36,641 nucleotides of DNA, taken from Afifellaceae bacterium (lineage in GTDB: Bacteria > Pseudomonadota > Alphaproteobacteria > Rhizobiales > Afifellaceae). The number at the start of each line of letters is the position of its first letter. Position 1 is the stretch's first letter. Where the stretch lies: NCBI GenBank assembly GCA_028281235.1, contig JANQKG010000021.1:1-36641 (forward strand), written 5' to 3'. Both the position numbers and the translations under genes were made by a program. Under the pieces are notes generated by a model, which saw nothing but the letters and a program-made list of their open reading frames with translations, had not been told where the DNA came from and made no database searches. This document shows positions 8,382-16,922 of the stretch, in pieces.

Positions 8382-9092
8382 ATGGATGTAAGTGCGCTCA
8401 AATCCCAGAATGTTCGCCCGAACAGGCTCTATGAGCAGGTAGCCGGACAAATCGAGGCTCTCATCCGGGATCAGCAACTGCGGGCAGGAGCGAAGTTGCC
8501 GAGCGAACGCGAGCTTTCGAAGCAACTGGGAGTCGGTCGCCCATCGTTGCGCGAAGCAATGATCGCTATGGAGACGCTCGGGTTGGTGGATTTCAGGGTC
8601 GGGGAGGGGACGTTTATTGCGACTGAACTGCCGCCGAACGCGGGTGTCTCGATCGTTGCGGACGCAGATTTGGGCCCCGGCCCCAATGAACAATTCGAGG
8701 CGCGCCGTGTGATCGAAGTCGTATGTGCCGGTCTGGCCGCGCGTCGCGCGACGCCCCGGCAAATCGACGAGATGGAAGAATGCGTAGATGCTATGGTCGC
8801 ACAGATTTCTGCGTCGATCGATCCGGCGCATGCGCACCGGCAGTTTCATGAGCTGCTGGCTGCCGCCTCAGGAAACAAGATCTTCGTAAAGGCAGTTAGG
8901 GATCTTTGGGACCTGCGGGGACAGTCAATGTGGGGTTTGCTGCGACAGAAGGCCGAGCACGTCGAAAGCTGGGGGGCTGGTCTGAGCTTCAGAAGGCGTC
9001 TTATAGAGTGCTTGCGCCTTCGCGACGAAGCGGGCGCGCGCGCTGAAACAGAGGCCTATTTTGATCGCGCTAGAATCATGTATTTCGGCTGA
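8382..9092 (+). CDS. GntR-family regulator, FCD domain with degenerate metal site
   Basis: A 236-residue FadR-type regulator. The helix-turn-helix is clear (AKLPSERELSKQLGVGRPSL, then LGLVDFRVGEGTFIATE, about 38-85). The C-terminal helical domain aligns with FCD, but the usual ligands are altered. The Asp before the FH pair is replaced (AHRQFHELLAAASGN). The two later His positions are Phe/Arg (SFRRRLIECL) and Tyr (EAYFDRA). It may therefore not bind a metal. The start is supported by GGAGGAA five bases before the ATG. It converges on a third GntR gene at 9203-9967. Its target could be its own promoter or the large leftward ABC operon; no operator match was found to prove this. Confidence 0.85.
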   Translation: MDVSALKSQNVRPNRLYEQVAGQIEALIRDQQLRAGAKLPSERELSKQLGVGRPSLREAMIAMETLGLVDFRVGEGTFIATELPPNAGVSIVADADLGPGPNEQFEARRVIEVVCAGLAARRATPRQIDEMEECVDAMVAQISASIDPAHAHRQFHELLAAASGNKIFVKAVRDLWDLRGQSMWGLLRQKAEHVESWGAGLSFRRRLIECLRLRDEAGARAETEAYFDRARIMYFG

Positions 9093-9202
9093 CGAAGCTG
9101 GCCTCAATCTCTCTTCGGGACGGAACCCTGCCACGCTGAAGTAATCGACCGTGCAGGGAACGATCGTGTGATGGGCAGAGGGCCAGTGACCTGGCCGGTC
9201 AC

Positions 9203-9967
9203 CTACGTGAGCGGAACGGACCCGGAGGGCTGAGCGGATGTCTGGGCATCCGGCAATTGCTGCGGGATCATCGCCTGAAGCAGCGCGTTCCTGACGCAAT
9301 CTAACAGGCTGCGATTGTGTGCCTGGATTGCCGTCTGCGCGCGTCGGCTGTCGCGGGCGAGCAAGGCGCGCATGACGCGTTCGTGCTGTCGCAAGAAGTG
9401 CTTGCTCTGGTTGCCGAACAGAATGCTTTGGAAGCGCAGGCGTCTGAGGTGGATCGCGTTTTGCGCGTGGATTTCTGCAAGGATCGTGTTGCCGCACTCG
9501 CGAACCAGCGTTTCATGAAACTGCTGATTTGCCGCGAAGTAGCTGGCAAGATCATGCCCGCCGTGAAGTCGGTTCATCTTCTCATGCAAGGCCTTCAACT
9601 CGCTCAGCAAGGCGTCAGAGCCGTGCTCGCAGACGAGCCGAGCCGCCGAGCTTTCCAGCGCCGCGATGACTTCGAAACGCTGGGAGATCATCTCCACTGT
9701 CGGCGCCGTGACAGTGGCGCCCCGATTCGGGGACAGCGTGACGAACCCCTCGCTCGCGAGTACCTTCAGCGCTTCGCGCAAGGGGGTCCGCGAGACACCA
9801 AAATGCTCGCACAAATCGCGCTCCGGAATCCGCATTCCGGGAGGCAGTTCGCCTTCGACGATCATGTCCCGCACGCGGGCGACCAATTCCTCATGCAGGG
9901 CCGTCAGCTTCAACTGAGGCCGACGCCAACCCTGCCGCCTGCCGGTATCGCTGGTTTCTATGTCCAT
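9203..9967 (-). CDS. GntR-family regulator with FCD domain
   Basis: A 254-residue FadR-type regulator. The DNA-binding domain is at about 20-85 (ELPPGMRIPERDLCEHFGVS, RTPLREALKVLASEGFV, wing SPNRGATVTAP). The FCD domain keeps Asn-His in NQQFHETLVRECGN and the later histidines in RQHERVMRALL and AIQAHNRSL, a common variant of the metal site. It has a 30-residue polar N-terminal extension. It is transcribed leftward, downstream of the peptide-type ABC operon but separated from it by 641 bp, so it likely has its own promoter. Its presence next to the ABC and opine dehydrogenase block makes it a candidate regulator of that block. Confidence 0.88.
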   Translation of the reverse strand: MDIETSDTGRRQGWRRPQLKLTALHEELVARVRDMIVEGELPPGMRIPERDLCEHFGVSRTPLREALKVLASEGFVTLSPNRGATVTAPTVEMISQRFEVIAALESSAARLVCEHGSDALLSELKALHEKMNRLHGGHDLASYFAANQQFHETLVRECGNTILAEIHAQNAIHLRRLRFQSILFGNQSKHFLRQHERVMRALLARDSRRAQTAIQAHNRSLLDCVRNALLQAMIPQQLPDAQTSAQPSGSVPLT

Positions 9968-10608
9968 GCCTTGTTTCCCTAATACCGACGTCGCGCCGAC
10001 CCTGACAAAGTCAGCGGCATCATCGGCTGACAGATCGCCAGACTTCTGCTCCGCTCGCTGTTCGCCCTCAATATAATCCGATTCCAGTAAGCCCGCTGAC
10101 GACCGTCATGCGATGCGCCGACTCTCTCAGCGCACCGGCGCATCGCCGGTGCCTGCCTGTGTTCCTGGCCAAGGTGGGATATGGTCCCTAGTCCACCGCA
10201 ATGATGCCGCTGCTTTGCGTCAAGCGATCCCGACGTGCCGATCCAGAAGGGTGGTCCATCTGACCATACTCTACCATATTCGGACCAAAGCTGGCCATGA
10301 AGCTCTTGCATACAGTTTTCAGCCAACCAGTTCTGTCCCCGAACAATCACGTGAGAGAAGCGGTTAACGGGCGACAGTGAGACTGCCAAACAGGTTGTTG
10401 CCGCTCATCCAACCAATCGCGAATCTCCTGCCGGCAGTCACACGTCTTGTTTGCACAATCGAATATACGTAAGCATACTTGCGAGCGCCCCGATATTTTC
10501 GGGAGACGCCACAGGCCATCACCTGATACTATCGATCCGATCGTCTTGATGAGAGAATCAACTACGAAGTTGAAGCAGATTCGACCATAACAGGCCACCC
10601 TCCTTGAG
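9968..10608. other. 641-bp intergenic region between ABC operon end and GntR gene
   Basis: No gene is recognised on either strand; the longest frame (9979-10389, minus) has no family features. A compact hairpin with a 9-bp perfect stem and 3-base loop lies at 10132-10152, without a U-tract on either side. The rest may hold the promoter of the leftward GntR gene, but no clear boxes were found. Confidence 0.5.
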
Positions 10609-11571
10609 TTAGTATAGGAAGCAAGCAACATCGCGCTCACCACTTGGGCGAAGATGCGGTGTTTTGTCACGGCAGCGTGGCATGCGATGCGTGCAGCGGG
10701 GATGGAAACGGCAGCCGCTTGGCGGGCTGAGGGGGCTTGGTACCTCCCCTTCCAGGGGCGGTACGGTCTCGCGGTTGCGCGGGTCCGGAACCGGCACGGA
10801 GCCGCGCAACGCCACCGAGTAGGGATGCAAAGGCTTGGCAAAAAACGCCTCCTTCGAGCCTATCTCGACGATCTTTCCAAGATACATGACGGCGACGCGA
10901 TCAGCGATCTGGCGGACGACGCCCATGTCGTGGGAGATGAACATCAGCGTCAGGCCAAGCTTTTCCTTCAAGCCCTGCAGGAGCTCGAGGATCTGAGCCT
11001 GGATCGAAACATCAAGGGCAGATGTTGGCTCGTCGGCGATGATCAGCCGCGGCTCGGTGGCAAGCGCACGGGCAATCGCGATGCGCTGGCGTTGGCCGCC
11101 GGAGAATTCGTGCGGATACCTGCCGGCATGCTCGGGCATAAGACCAACCTGCCTGAGCACGCTAGCCACGCGGTCCGGCCGCTCGCGGCGCTGTCCGATC
11201 CCGTGAATATCGAGATTGCGCCGAATTGCTGTGCCGACCGTCATGCGTGGATTGAGCGACGCATAAGGGTCCTGGAAGATGAACTGGATATCCTTGCGAT
11301 ACGGTTTGACCAATCTCTGTGGCAGGGCGGTGAGATCGACCCCGGCAAACTCGATGCTGCCGCCGCTCGCTTCGATCAATCGCAGGATCAGTCTTCCAAG
11401 CGTCGTCTTACCGCAGCCCGACTCTCCCACGAGGCCGAGCGTCTCGCCCTCGTGCACGTCGATATCGACGGCATCGACCGCCTTCAGCACGCCTTTGGCA
11501 CCGAAGCGGCCGGTGCTGACGGTATAGTGCTTCGACAGGTCGCGCGCCTTGATCAGAGCGGTGTTCGTCAT
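10609..11571 (-). CDS. Peptide-type ABC transporter ATP-binding protein (DppF/OppF-like)
   Basis: A 320-residue ATPase, start taken at 11571 because this ATG overlaps the stop of the preceding gene (ATGA); a longer frame exists but adds an arginine-rich stretch from inside that gene. Walker A is GESGCGKTTLGR, the signature is FSGGQRQRIAIARAL, and Walker B is LIIADEPTSALDV. The C-terminal oligopeptide-transporter tail carries the cysteine cluster CRFHPRCTHRMPRC, typical of DppF/OppF proteins. It pairs with the ATPase upstream to power the two permeases. It is the last gene of the operon. Confidence 0.93.
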   Translation of the reverse strand: MTNTALIKARDLSKHYTVSTGRFGAKGVLKAVDAVDIDVHEGETLGLVGESGCGKTTLGRLILRLIEASGGSIEFAGVDLTALPQRLVKPYRKDIQFIFQDPYASLNPRMTVGTAIRRNLDIHGIGQRRERPDRVASVLRQVGLMPEHAGRYPHEFSGGQRQRIAIARALATEPRLIIADEPTSALDVSIQAQILELLQGLKEKLGLTLMFISHDMGVVRQIADRVAVMYLGKIVEIGSKEAFFAKPLHPYSVALRGSVPVPDPRNRETVPPLEGEVPSPLSPPSGCRFHPRCTHRMPRCRDKTPHLRPSGERDVACFLY

Positions 11572-12551
11572 GGGCTGATGGCGTTCGGCAGGACGCAGCG
11601 GGCAGTATGGTCTTCGCCAACCTTCCGCAGGTCGGGAATTGCCAGCCGACATTCGGGCTGGCGCAAGTCGCAGCGATCGTAGAAGCGGCATCCAGGCGGC
11701 AAATCCGCAAGATCGGGAACATCGCCGGCGATGCTTCTCAGCGTATTGCGTGTATCGACTACGCTAGGAACAGCGGCTAAGAGCTTGCGCGTATATGGGT
11801 GTGCAGGGCTGTGAAACAGTGCATCGACAGGCGAGAGTTCCACGACGGCGCCAGCGTACATGACCATGACACGATCACACAGCTGGGCGATGACGCCGAG
11901 GTCATGGGTGATGAACAGGACGGTGAGATCGAATTCGTCGTGGAGCTCGCGGATCAAGCGCAGAATCTGGGCCTGGATCGTGACATCGAGTGCGGTGGTC
12001 GGCTCATCGGCGATGAGCAGGCGCGGACGAAGGGCAAGTTCCATCGCGATCATCACCCGCTGTAGCATGCCGCCGCTGAGCTCGAACGGATAGGCGCTCA
12101 TCACCCGACCGGGTTCGGCGATATGCACGCGATCGAGCATTGACCGCGCCTCCCCGGACGCCTCAGCACGACTCATCTTCCGGTGCAGCATGATGACTTC
12201 TGTCATCTGCTCCCCGATGCGGAAGACCGGATTCATAGCGGTCCGCGGCTCTTGGAAGACCATCGCGATCCCGGCGCCGCGGACACGTCGCATCTGCGCT
12301 TGGGTCTTGGCGCGCAGATCCTCGCCTTCAAACATGATCGAACCGCCGACAACGCGGCCCGGCGGCCAGGGAATCAGCCCCATGACCGACAAGGCTGTTA
12401 CCGACTTGCCGCTCCCCGATTCGCCCACGATACCGAGTATCTCGCCGGGTCTGACGTCAAAGCTGACCCCGTCCACCGCTTTGATGACGCGACCGTCGCT
12501 GACAAACTGGGTCTGCAGATCGCGAACGGACAAGAGCGGCTGTGAGGACAT
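11568..12551 (-). CDS. Peptide-type ABC transporter ATP-binding protein (DppD/OppD-like)
   Basis: A 327-residue ATPase. Walker A is GESGSGKS, the signature is [16 protein letters not shown], Walker B is [13 protein letters not shown], and the C-terminal cysteine motif is [14 protein letters not shown]. The variant signature SGGMLQR is common in DppD/OppD proteins. It starts 4 bp after the DppC-like stop and overlaps the next ATPase by 4 bp, so the pair is translationally coupled. It forms the heterodimeric motor of the transporter on the inner face of the membrane. Confidence 0.93.
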   Translation of the reverse strand: MSSQPLLSVRDLQTQFVSDGRVIKAVDGVSFDVRPGEILGIVGESGSGKSVTALSVMGLIPWPPGRVVGGSIMFEGEDLRAKTQAQMRRVRGAGIAMVFQEPRTAMNPVFRIGEQMTEVIMLHRKMSRAEASGEARSMLDRVHIAEPGRVMSAYPFELSGGMLQRVMIAMELALRPRLLIADEPTTALDVTIQAQILRLIRELHDEFDLTVLFITHDLGVIAQLCDRVMVMYAGAVVELSPVDALFHSPAHPYTRKLLAAVPSVVDTRNTLRSIAGDVPDLADLPPGCRFYDRCDLRQPECRLAIPDLRKVGEDHTARCVLPNAISP

Positions 12552-12555
12552 CGCG

Positions 12556-13434
12556 CTACTGTTTCATCCGCGGATCGAGCGTGTCGCGCAGACCGTCGCC
12601 GAGCAGGTTGAAGCCGATGACGACGATGAAGATTGCAAGACCCGGATATGTCGCAACATGCGGGGCGATCATCACATATGTCCGCCCATTGGAGAGCATT
12701 GCGCCCCATTCGGGTGTCGGCGGCTGCACACCAAGGCCGAGAAAGCTGAGGGCCGCCGCGGTTAACAGCACGGTCGACATCCGCAACGTCGTCTGAACCA
12801 TTAGCGGCGCGAGCGAATTGGGCAAAAGGTACAGGCTGATGATATTGAAGGTCGATTCTCCGGAGGCATGTGCGGCCTCAACGAATTCGCGTTCCTTCAG
12901 CGACAGAACGGATGCACGGGCGATACGCGCGAACTGAGGCACGGAGAACAGGCCCGTCGCCACGATCACGTTGAAGAAGCCCGGGCCGAGCGCTGCGACG
13001 ATTCCAATCGCCAGAAAGATTGACGGAAAGGCAAGCATGACATCGATGATGCGCATCAAGATGCTGTCGATGATGCCGCCGAAATACCCGCCGACCACCC
13101 CGATCAGAACGCCGATGACCAGGCCGATGGCCACGGCGGTCGCCATGATGATGAACGAAACGCGCGCGCCGTAGATGATGCGGCTGAGAATGTCGCGGCC
13201 GATGTCGTCGGTGCCGAGCCAGAACTCTGTGCTCGGCGGTGCCAACCGCATGCGCAGTGAGCCTGCCAGAGGGTCATAAGGTGCCACCCAAGGGCCGAAT
13301 GCGGCGAAGAAGAGATAGACGCCGACGATAAGGAAGCCGATTTGGGCACTCCGGTTTGTCGAGAAGCGTCGCCAGAACGCGCTCATCGGTCGCTGGTGGC
13401 GTCGGACGGCCGGGCTCAGGCTTGCGTCGGTCAT
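12556..13434 (-). CDS. Peptide-type ABC transporter permease (DppC-like)
   Basis: A 292-residue inner-membrane protein with about six hydrophobic segments. It begins with the cytoplasmic N-terminal part typical of DppC (SAFWRRFSTNRSAQIGFLIV), then APYDPLAG and FWLGTDDIGRDILSRIIYGA, hallmark motifs of the family. The ATPase-coupling EAA loop is EFVEAAHASGES. The gene lies 6 bp downstream of the DppB-like gene and 4 bp upstream of the DppD-like gene. With DppB it forms the translocation path for the substrate delivered by the binding proteins. Confidence 0.93.
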   Translation of the reverse strand: MTDASLSPAVRRHQRPMSAFWRRFSTNRSAQIGFLIVGVYLFFAAFGPWVAPYDPLAGSLRMRLAPPSTEFWLGTDDIGRDILSRIIYGARVSFIIMATAVAIGLVIGVLIGVVGGYFGGIIDSILMRIIDVMLAFPSIFLAIGIVAALGPGFFNVIVATGLFSVPQFARIARASVLSLKEREFVEAAHASGESTFNIISLYLLPNSLAPLMVQTTLRMSTVLLTAAALSFLGLGVQPPTPEWGAMLSNGRTYVMIAPHVATYPGLAIFIVVIGFNLLGDGLRDTLDPRMKQ

Positions 13435-13440
13435 GGTCGC

Positions 13441-14361
13441 TCACTTCAGCCGGATGCGAGGATCGAAATAGGCGTAGCTGATGTCGGTGATGAGGTTCAC
13501 GAGGACAAAGATGATCGCCACCATCAGCATGGTCGATTGCACGACCGGATAGTCGCGGGCGAGGATTCCATCCACCAGAAGCTGGCCGACGCCGGGCACC
13601 GCAAACACGATTTCGGTCGCGACGGAGCCGCCGAGCAGGTAGCCGAACTGCAACCCGATCACGGTGCTGATCGGGATCATGGCGTTTTTCAGAGCGTGTC
13701 GGATGATCACGATGGGTGGAGACAAGCCATTGGCGTAGGCGGTGCGAATGTAGTCCTGTCGGATCACTTCCAGCATGGAGGCGCGCGTCATGCGCGCGAT
13801 CAGCGCCATCGCACCCGTTCCCAATGTTATCGCGGGAAGAATGAGAGAATACAGATCGGTACCGCCGCCGGCCGGAAAGATCGGGAAGGTGACCGAGAGC
13901 GTCCACATTAAAAGAAGCCCCAGCCAGAAGTTCGGCATCGCCGCACCGAACAACGCGAAGAGCATGCTGGTGGAATCAAAGAACGAATTCTGGCGGACCG
14001 CAGCCACCGCCCCGATGACGATGCCCACGACAAGCGCAAGCACCAGGCCGAGCGCTGACAGTTTCAGTGTGACGATGAGGGCCCGCCACATCATCGGGCC
14101 GACGTCGAGACCCGTCGAAATCGACTTGCCAAAATCGCCCAGCATGAGATTGCCGAGATAGTAGAAATACTGAACGGGGAGCGGTTGATCGAGGCCGTGC
14201 TTGCGACGGATCGCTTCGATGACTTCCGGATTGGCCTCTATGCCGGCAAGGACTTCTGCAGGATCGCCTGGGGCAAGCTTCAACAGCAAGAATGAACACA
14301 GCGTGACGCCGATCATCACCGGGATGAGGTGTATCAGCCGGCGGAGGATATACGGCAGCAT
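13441..14361 (-). CDS. Peptide-type ABC transporter permease (DppB-like)
   Basis: A 306-residue inner-membrane protein with six predicted hydrophobic segments. It begins LPYILRRLIHLIPVMIGVT as DppB proteins do, with the LAPGDPAEVL motif after the first helix and the EAA coupling loop DYIRTAYANGLSP. It follows the binding-protein gene after 71 bp that contain a very stable hairpin. It is followed after 6 bp by the DppC-like gene. Confidence 0.93.
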   Translation of the reverse strand: MLPYILRRLIHLIPVMIGVTLCSFLLLKLAPGDPAEVLAGIEANPEVIEAIRRKHGLDQPLPVQYFYYLGNLMLGDFGKSISTGLDVGPMMWRALIVTLKLSALGLVLALVVGIVIGAVAAVRQNSFFDSTSMLFALFGAAMPNFWLGLLLMWTLSVTFPIFPAGGGTDLYSLILPAITLGTGAMALIARMTRASMLEVIRQDYIRTAYANGLSPPIVIIRHALKNAMIPISTVIGLQFGYLLGGSVATEIVFAVPGVGQLLVDGILARDYPVVQSTMLMVAIIFVLVNLITDISYAYFDPRIRLK

Positions 14362-14385
14362 GAGCGATCAATCCTGCGGGCGTGT

Positions 14386-14420
14386 CCCTGCGGCGGGCGC
14401 GTGACCGCCTCGCCGCAGGG
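14386..14420 (-). other. Strong intercistronic hairpin between binding-protein and permease genes
   Basis: Two perfect 10-base arms (14386-14395 and 14411-14420) continue inward with four more pairs around a single bulged base and a 6-base loop. It sits 13 bases after the stop of the binding-protein gene. No U-tract follows, so it is more likely an mRNA stabiliser or partial attenuator than a full terminator. Confidence 0.7.
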
Positions 14421-14432
14421 GTGATGGTCGAC

Positions 14433-16004
14433 CTACTGCCTAAGCCAAGTCTGCTCGTTCGCCCAGGTGGATACGCCGCCCACAGGGTCGAACACGAAGT
14501 TCTGGACGTTCGATCGCTTGCCGGCGACGACGCTGGGCGTCAGTAGGAACACCCAGGGCGCGTCCTCGCGCAGGACAAGCTGTGCACCGCGCAGAAACTC
14601 GTCGCGCATCGCGTTGTCCCGCTGCGCCATCGAGGTGGCCAGAAGATGGTCGAACACCGGACTGGAATAGAATGCCCGGTTGACCCCGTTGGGCGGCACG
14701 GCATTGGTGTGCGCCGTCGCGGTGAAGACCCAGGACGCCTCACCGGTGGAGGGCGGCCATTGCTCGAAGCTCGCCTCAAGTTTGTTCTCTTCACGCGGCT
14801 GGCGACCCTCGTGGCGCATCGCCGCCCACTCCATTGTCTGCAGGTTCATCGTTACACCAATCGCCTGGAGGTATTGCTGGATGGTCTCCGCGAGTGGCAG
14901 ATCCTTAGGCATGATGGTCCCGGCGCCGTGCAGCGTGAGCGTGAATTCAAACCCGTCACCGTACTCGGCCTGCTCCAGCAGTTCGCGCGCCCTGTCCGGA
15001 TCGTAGGGATACGGTTCGATGTCGGCAAAGCCGGCGGTCTTCGGTGAGAGGCCGCCCGGGATCGCCACCGCAAGGCCGCCGAACAGGAACTCCGTCAGCT
15101 CATCCCGGTTGATGGCGTAGTTCAGCGCCTGCCGGACACGGATGTCGTCGAACGGCTTCTTGGTGGTGTTGAGCGAGATGCGGAAGGCCCGGTTGCTCAA
15201 GGTCACCACCGATTCGAGATCGGGCGACTCCTCAAGGCGCGGGATCATCTCTTCGCTCAGAAGCGGTGCGACGTGCAACTGACCGGCTTCGAGTTGGAGC
15301 AGGCGCGTGCCCACCTCGCGCACCGGCTTCTGAATCACTTGATCAAGGTACGGCTCGCCGCGCCAATAGGCGGCGTTGCGTTCCAGGATGACGTGTTGGC
15401 CGGGCACGAACTCGACGAACCTGAAGGGGCCGGTGCCGACCGGATTGAAGATGAAGTCCTCGCCGTGGACACGTTCCGCTTCCGGGCTGTTGAAGAAGGA
15501 CGCTTCATGGGCGAGACGATGCAGGAAATAGGAATGCGGCTGGGACAGCGTGAAGACGATCGTTTGCTCGTCTGGGGCCTGGTATGATTCGACCAATCCT
15601 CGGAACAGCGGCGAGCCCTTGTTGGTCATCTCACCGGTCATGACCCGATCGAAATAGTGCTTGACCGCGGCTGAGGTGAACGGCGTGCCGTCATGGAACG
15701 TCACTCCGTCGCGCAAAGTGAACGTCCAGGTCTTGCCGTCCTCCGAGACGTCCCAGCTTTCCGCTAGTGAAGGCTCGATCTCAGCCTGGTCGCTGAATGG
15801 CTTGAAGCGGACAAGACCCTCGTGGACCATGCGAATCGTGAGGGCGCCGATATTGATGTGATCGGGGGGATCGAAGTGTTCGGGGTCGCCGGCGATGGCA
15901 ATTGTGATGGTCCCGCCCTTTTGCGGTTCGTCCGCGAACGCGGGAAGCATCGTCATCAGGCCTAGGGCGACTGCCCCCCCGAGCCAAGCTACATGTCTTG
16001 TCAT
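14433..16004 (-). CDS. ABC transporter binding protein, family 5 (DppA-like), copy 1
   Basis: A 523-residue periplasmic binding protein with a signal peptide (cleavage probably after LPAFA, about residue 24). It starts with the typical GGTITIAIAGDPEHFDPPDH and later ESWDVSEDGKTWTFTLRDGV, the family 5 signature (peptides, opines, glutathione, nickel). A GGGAGGAC ribosome site precedes the ATG. It is a close paralogue of the product at 16923-18482; both share GRQPREENK, WPPSTGEA and a QLVLREDAP segment. It is the second of two binding proteins that appear to feed one permease/ATPase set. The substrate is probably an opine-like or short peptide compound (inference from neighbours). Confidence 0.92.
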   Translation of the reverse strand: MTRHVAWLGGAVALGLMTMLPAFADEPQKGGTITIAIAGDPEHFDPPDHINIGALTIRMVHEGLVRFKPFSDQAEIEPSLAESWDVSEDGKTWTFTLRDGVTFHDGTPFTSAAVKHYFDRVMTGEMTNKGSPLFRGLVESYQAPDEQTIVFTLSQPHSYFLHRLAHEASFFNSPEAERVHGEDFIFNPVGTGPFRFVEFVPGQHVILERNAAYWRGEPYLDQVIQKPVREVGTRLLQLEAGQLHVAPLLSEEMIPRLEESPDLESVVTLSNRAFRISLNTTKKPFDDIRVRQALNYAINRDELTEFLFGGLAVAIPGGLSPKTAGFADIEPYPYDPDRARELLEQAEYGDGFEFTLTLHGAGTIMPKDLPLAETIQQYLQAIGVTMNLQTMEWAAMRHEGRQPREENKLEASFEQWPPSTGEASWVFTATAHTNAVPPNGVNRAFYSSPVFDHLLATSMAQRDNAMRDEFLRGAQLVLREDAPWVFLLTPSVVAGKRSNVQNFVFDPVGGVSTWANEQTWLRQ

Positions 16005-16064
16005 TTCCCATGTCCTCCCTGGTTTGGTGCGCGCACAGCGCGGTACGCCGATGGATCGGCGCTG

Positions 16065-16826
16065 TTATCGTGTCTCGGCCTTCACGCGCCTGACGGCGTC
16101 GGCCCAATGGCGTCGCAGGAAGCCGGTCGCCTGAAGTGAGATGATCTGGGCACCGCGGTCGATCCAGTGCCGGGCCTCGTCCTCCCCGGCGGCAACCATG
16201 ACGGGCAGACCGCAGGCGCCGGCGGCAGCTAGCACCTGATCGACCATCGCCTCCAAGGTCGGATCGGACGGCTTGACGCCGAGGGTCAGCGATAGGTCAC
16301 CGCGGCCAATGAACAGGCAGTCGACGCCGTCCACCGCGGCGATCGCCTCGATATGATCGACCGCCTCCGGTTCCTCGATCATCAAAATGACCATGGTCTC
16401 CGCGTTTGCCGCGGCCACATAGGTGTCACGGCTGATCGCACCGTAGCCGGCAGCCCGTGCCGTGCCGGAGCCACGATGGCCCATCGGCGGATACTTCACC
16501 GCGGCAACGACCGCCGCCGCATCATCGGCGGTGCGTATATGTGGCACGACGACACCCATGATGCCGGCGTCAAGGACACGCAGAATGAAGGCAGGGTCGA
16601 TACCGGGGACGCGACAGAGCGGCGGCGCGCCACCGATCTCGCAGGCCCGCACGACATCCTCGATCTGCGCCTCGTTCATTGGTGCGTGTTCGGCCTCCAG
16701 GATGATCGCATCGCTGCCCGACATCGCCAGGACCTCGGCAAGCGGCGGCGACGCGATCGACAGCATGGCGACGACGCAGACGTTCCCCTTGGCGGCCTTT
16801 TCCTTGAACGTGTTCTTCTTCAGCAT
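16065..16826 (-). CDS. HpcH/HpaI family aldolase, copy 1
   Basis: A 253-residue class II pyruvate-dependent aldolase of the HpcH/HpaI (citrate-lyase beta) fold. Motifs are AIILEAEHAPMNEAQ (catalytic His), VVPHIRTADDA, the metal ligands in MIEEPEAVDHIE (Glu) and FIGRGDLSLTLG (Asp), and KYPPMGHRGSG. Family members cleave 4-hydroxy-2-oxo acids to pyruvate (or oxaloacetate/glyoxylate-type products) plus an aldehyde. The start at MLKKNTFKEK is chosen because the frame upstream crosses a hairpin and has no family similarity. It is placed between two paralogous binding-protein genes, which ties its substrate to the transported compound. A second HpcH/HpaI gene lies at 20566-21342. Confidence 0.9.
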   Translation of the reverse strand: MLKKNTFKEKAAKGNVCVVAMLSIASPPLAEVLAMSGSDAIILEAEHAPMNEAQIEDVVRACEIGGAPPLCRVPGIDPAFILRVLDAGIMGVVVPHIRTADDAAAVVAAVKYPPMGHRGSGTARAAGYGAISRDTYVAAANAETMVILMIEEPEAVDHIEAIAAVDGVDCLFIGRGDLSLTLGVKPSDPTLEAMVDQVLAAAGACGLPVMVAAGEDEARHWIDRGAQIISLQATGFLRRHWADAVRRVKAETR

Positions 16827-16856
16827 CTCATGAGAACCAGACAAGGCATGTTCGGA

Positions 16857-16882
16857 GCCCGCCGCGCAAGAACGCGGCGGGC
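16857..16882 (-). other. Strong intercistronic hairpin after second binding-protein gene
   Basis: Perfect 10-base GC-only arms (16857-16866 and 16873-16882) flank a 6-base loop. It lies about 40 bases beyond the stop of the binding-protein gene at 16923 and before the aldolase start. No U-tract follows on the minus strand. Confidence 0.7.
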
Positions 16883-16922
16883 GTGAGCAAATCCGCATAG
16901 CCGCTCACAGGCGGGCTGGATC

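Noticed and set aside
9979-10389. 136-residue minus-strand open frame in the 641-bp gap
   Set aside because: No domain, no ribosome site and a composition like translated noncoding GC-rich DNA.
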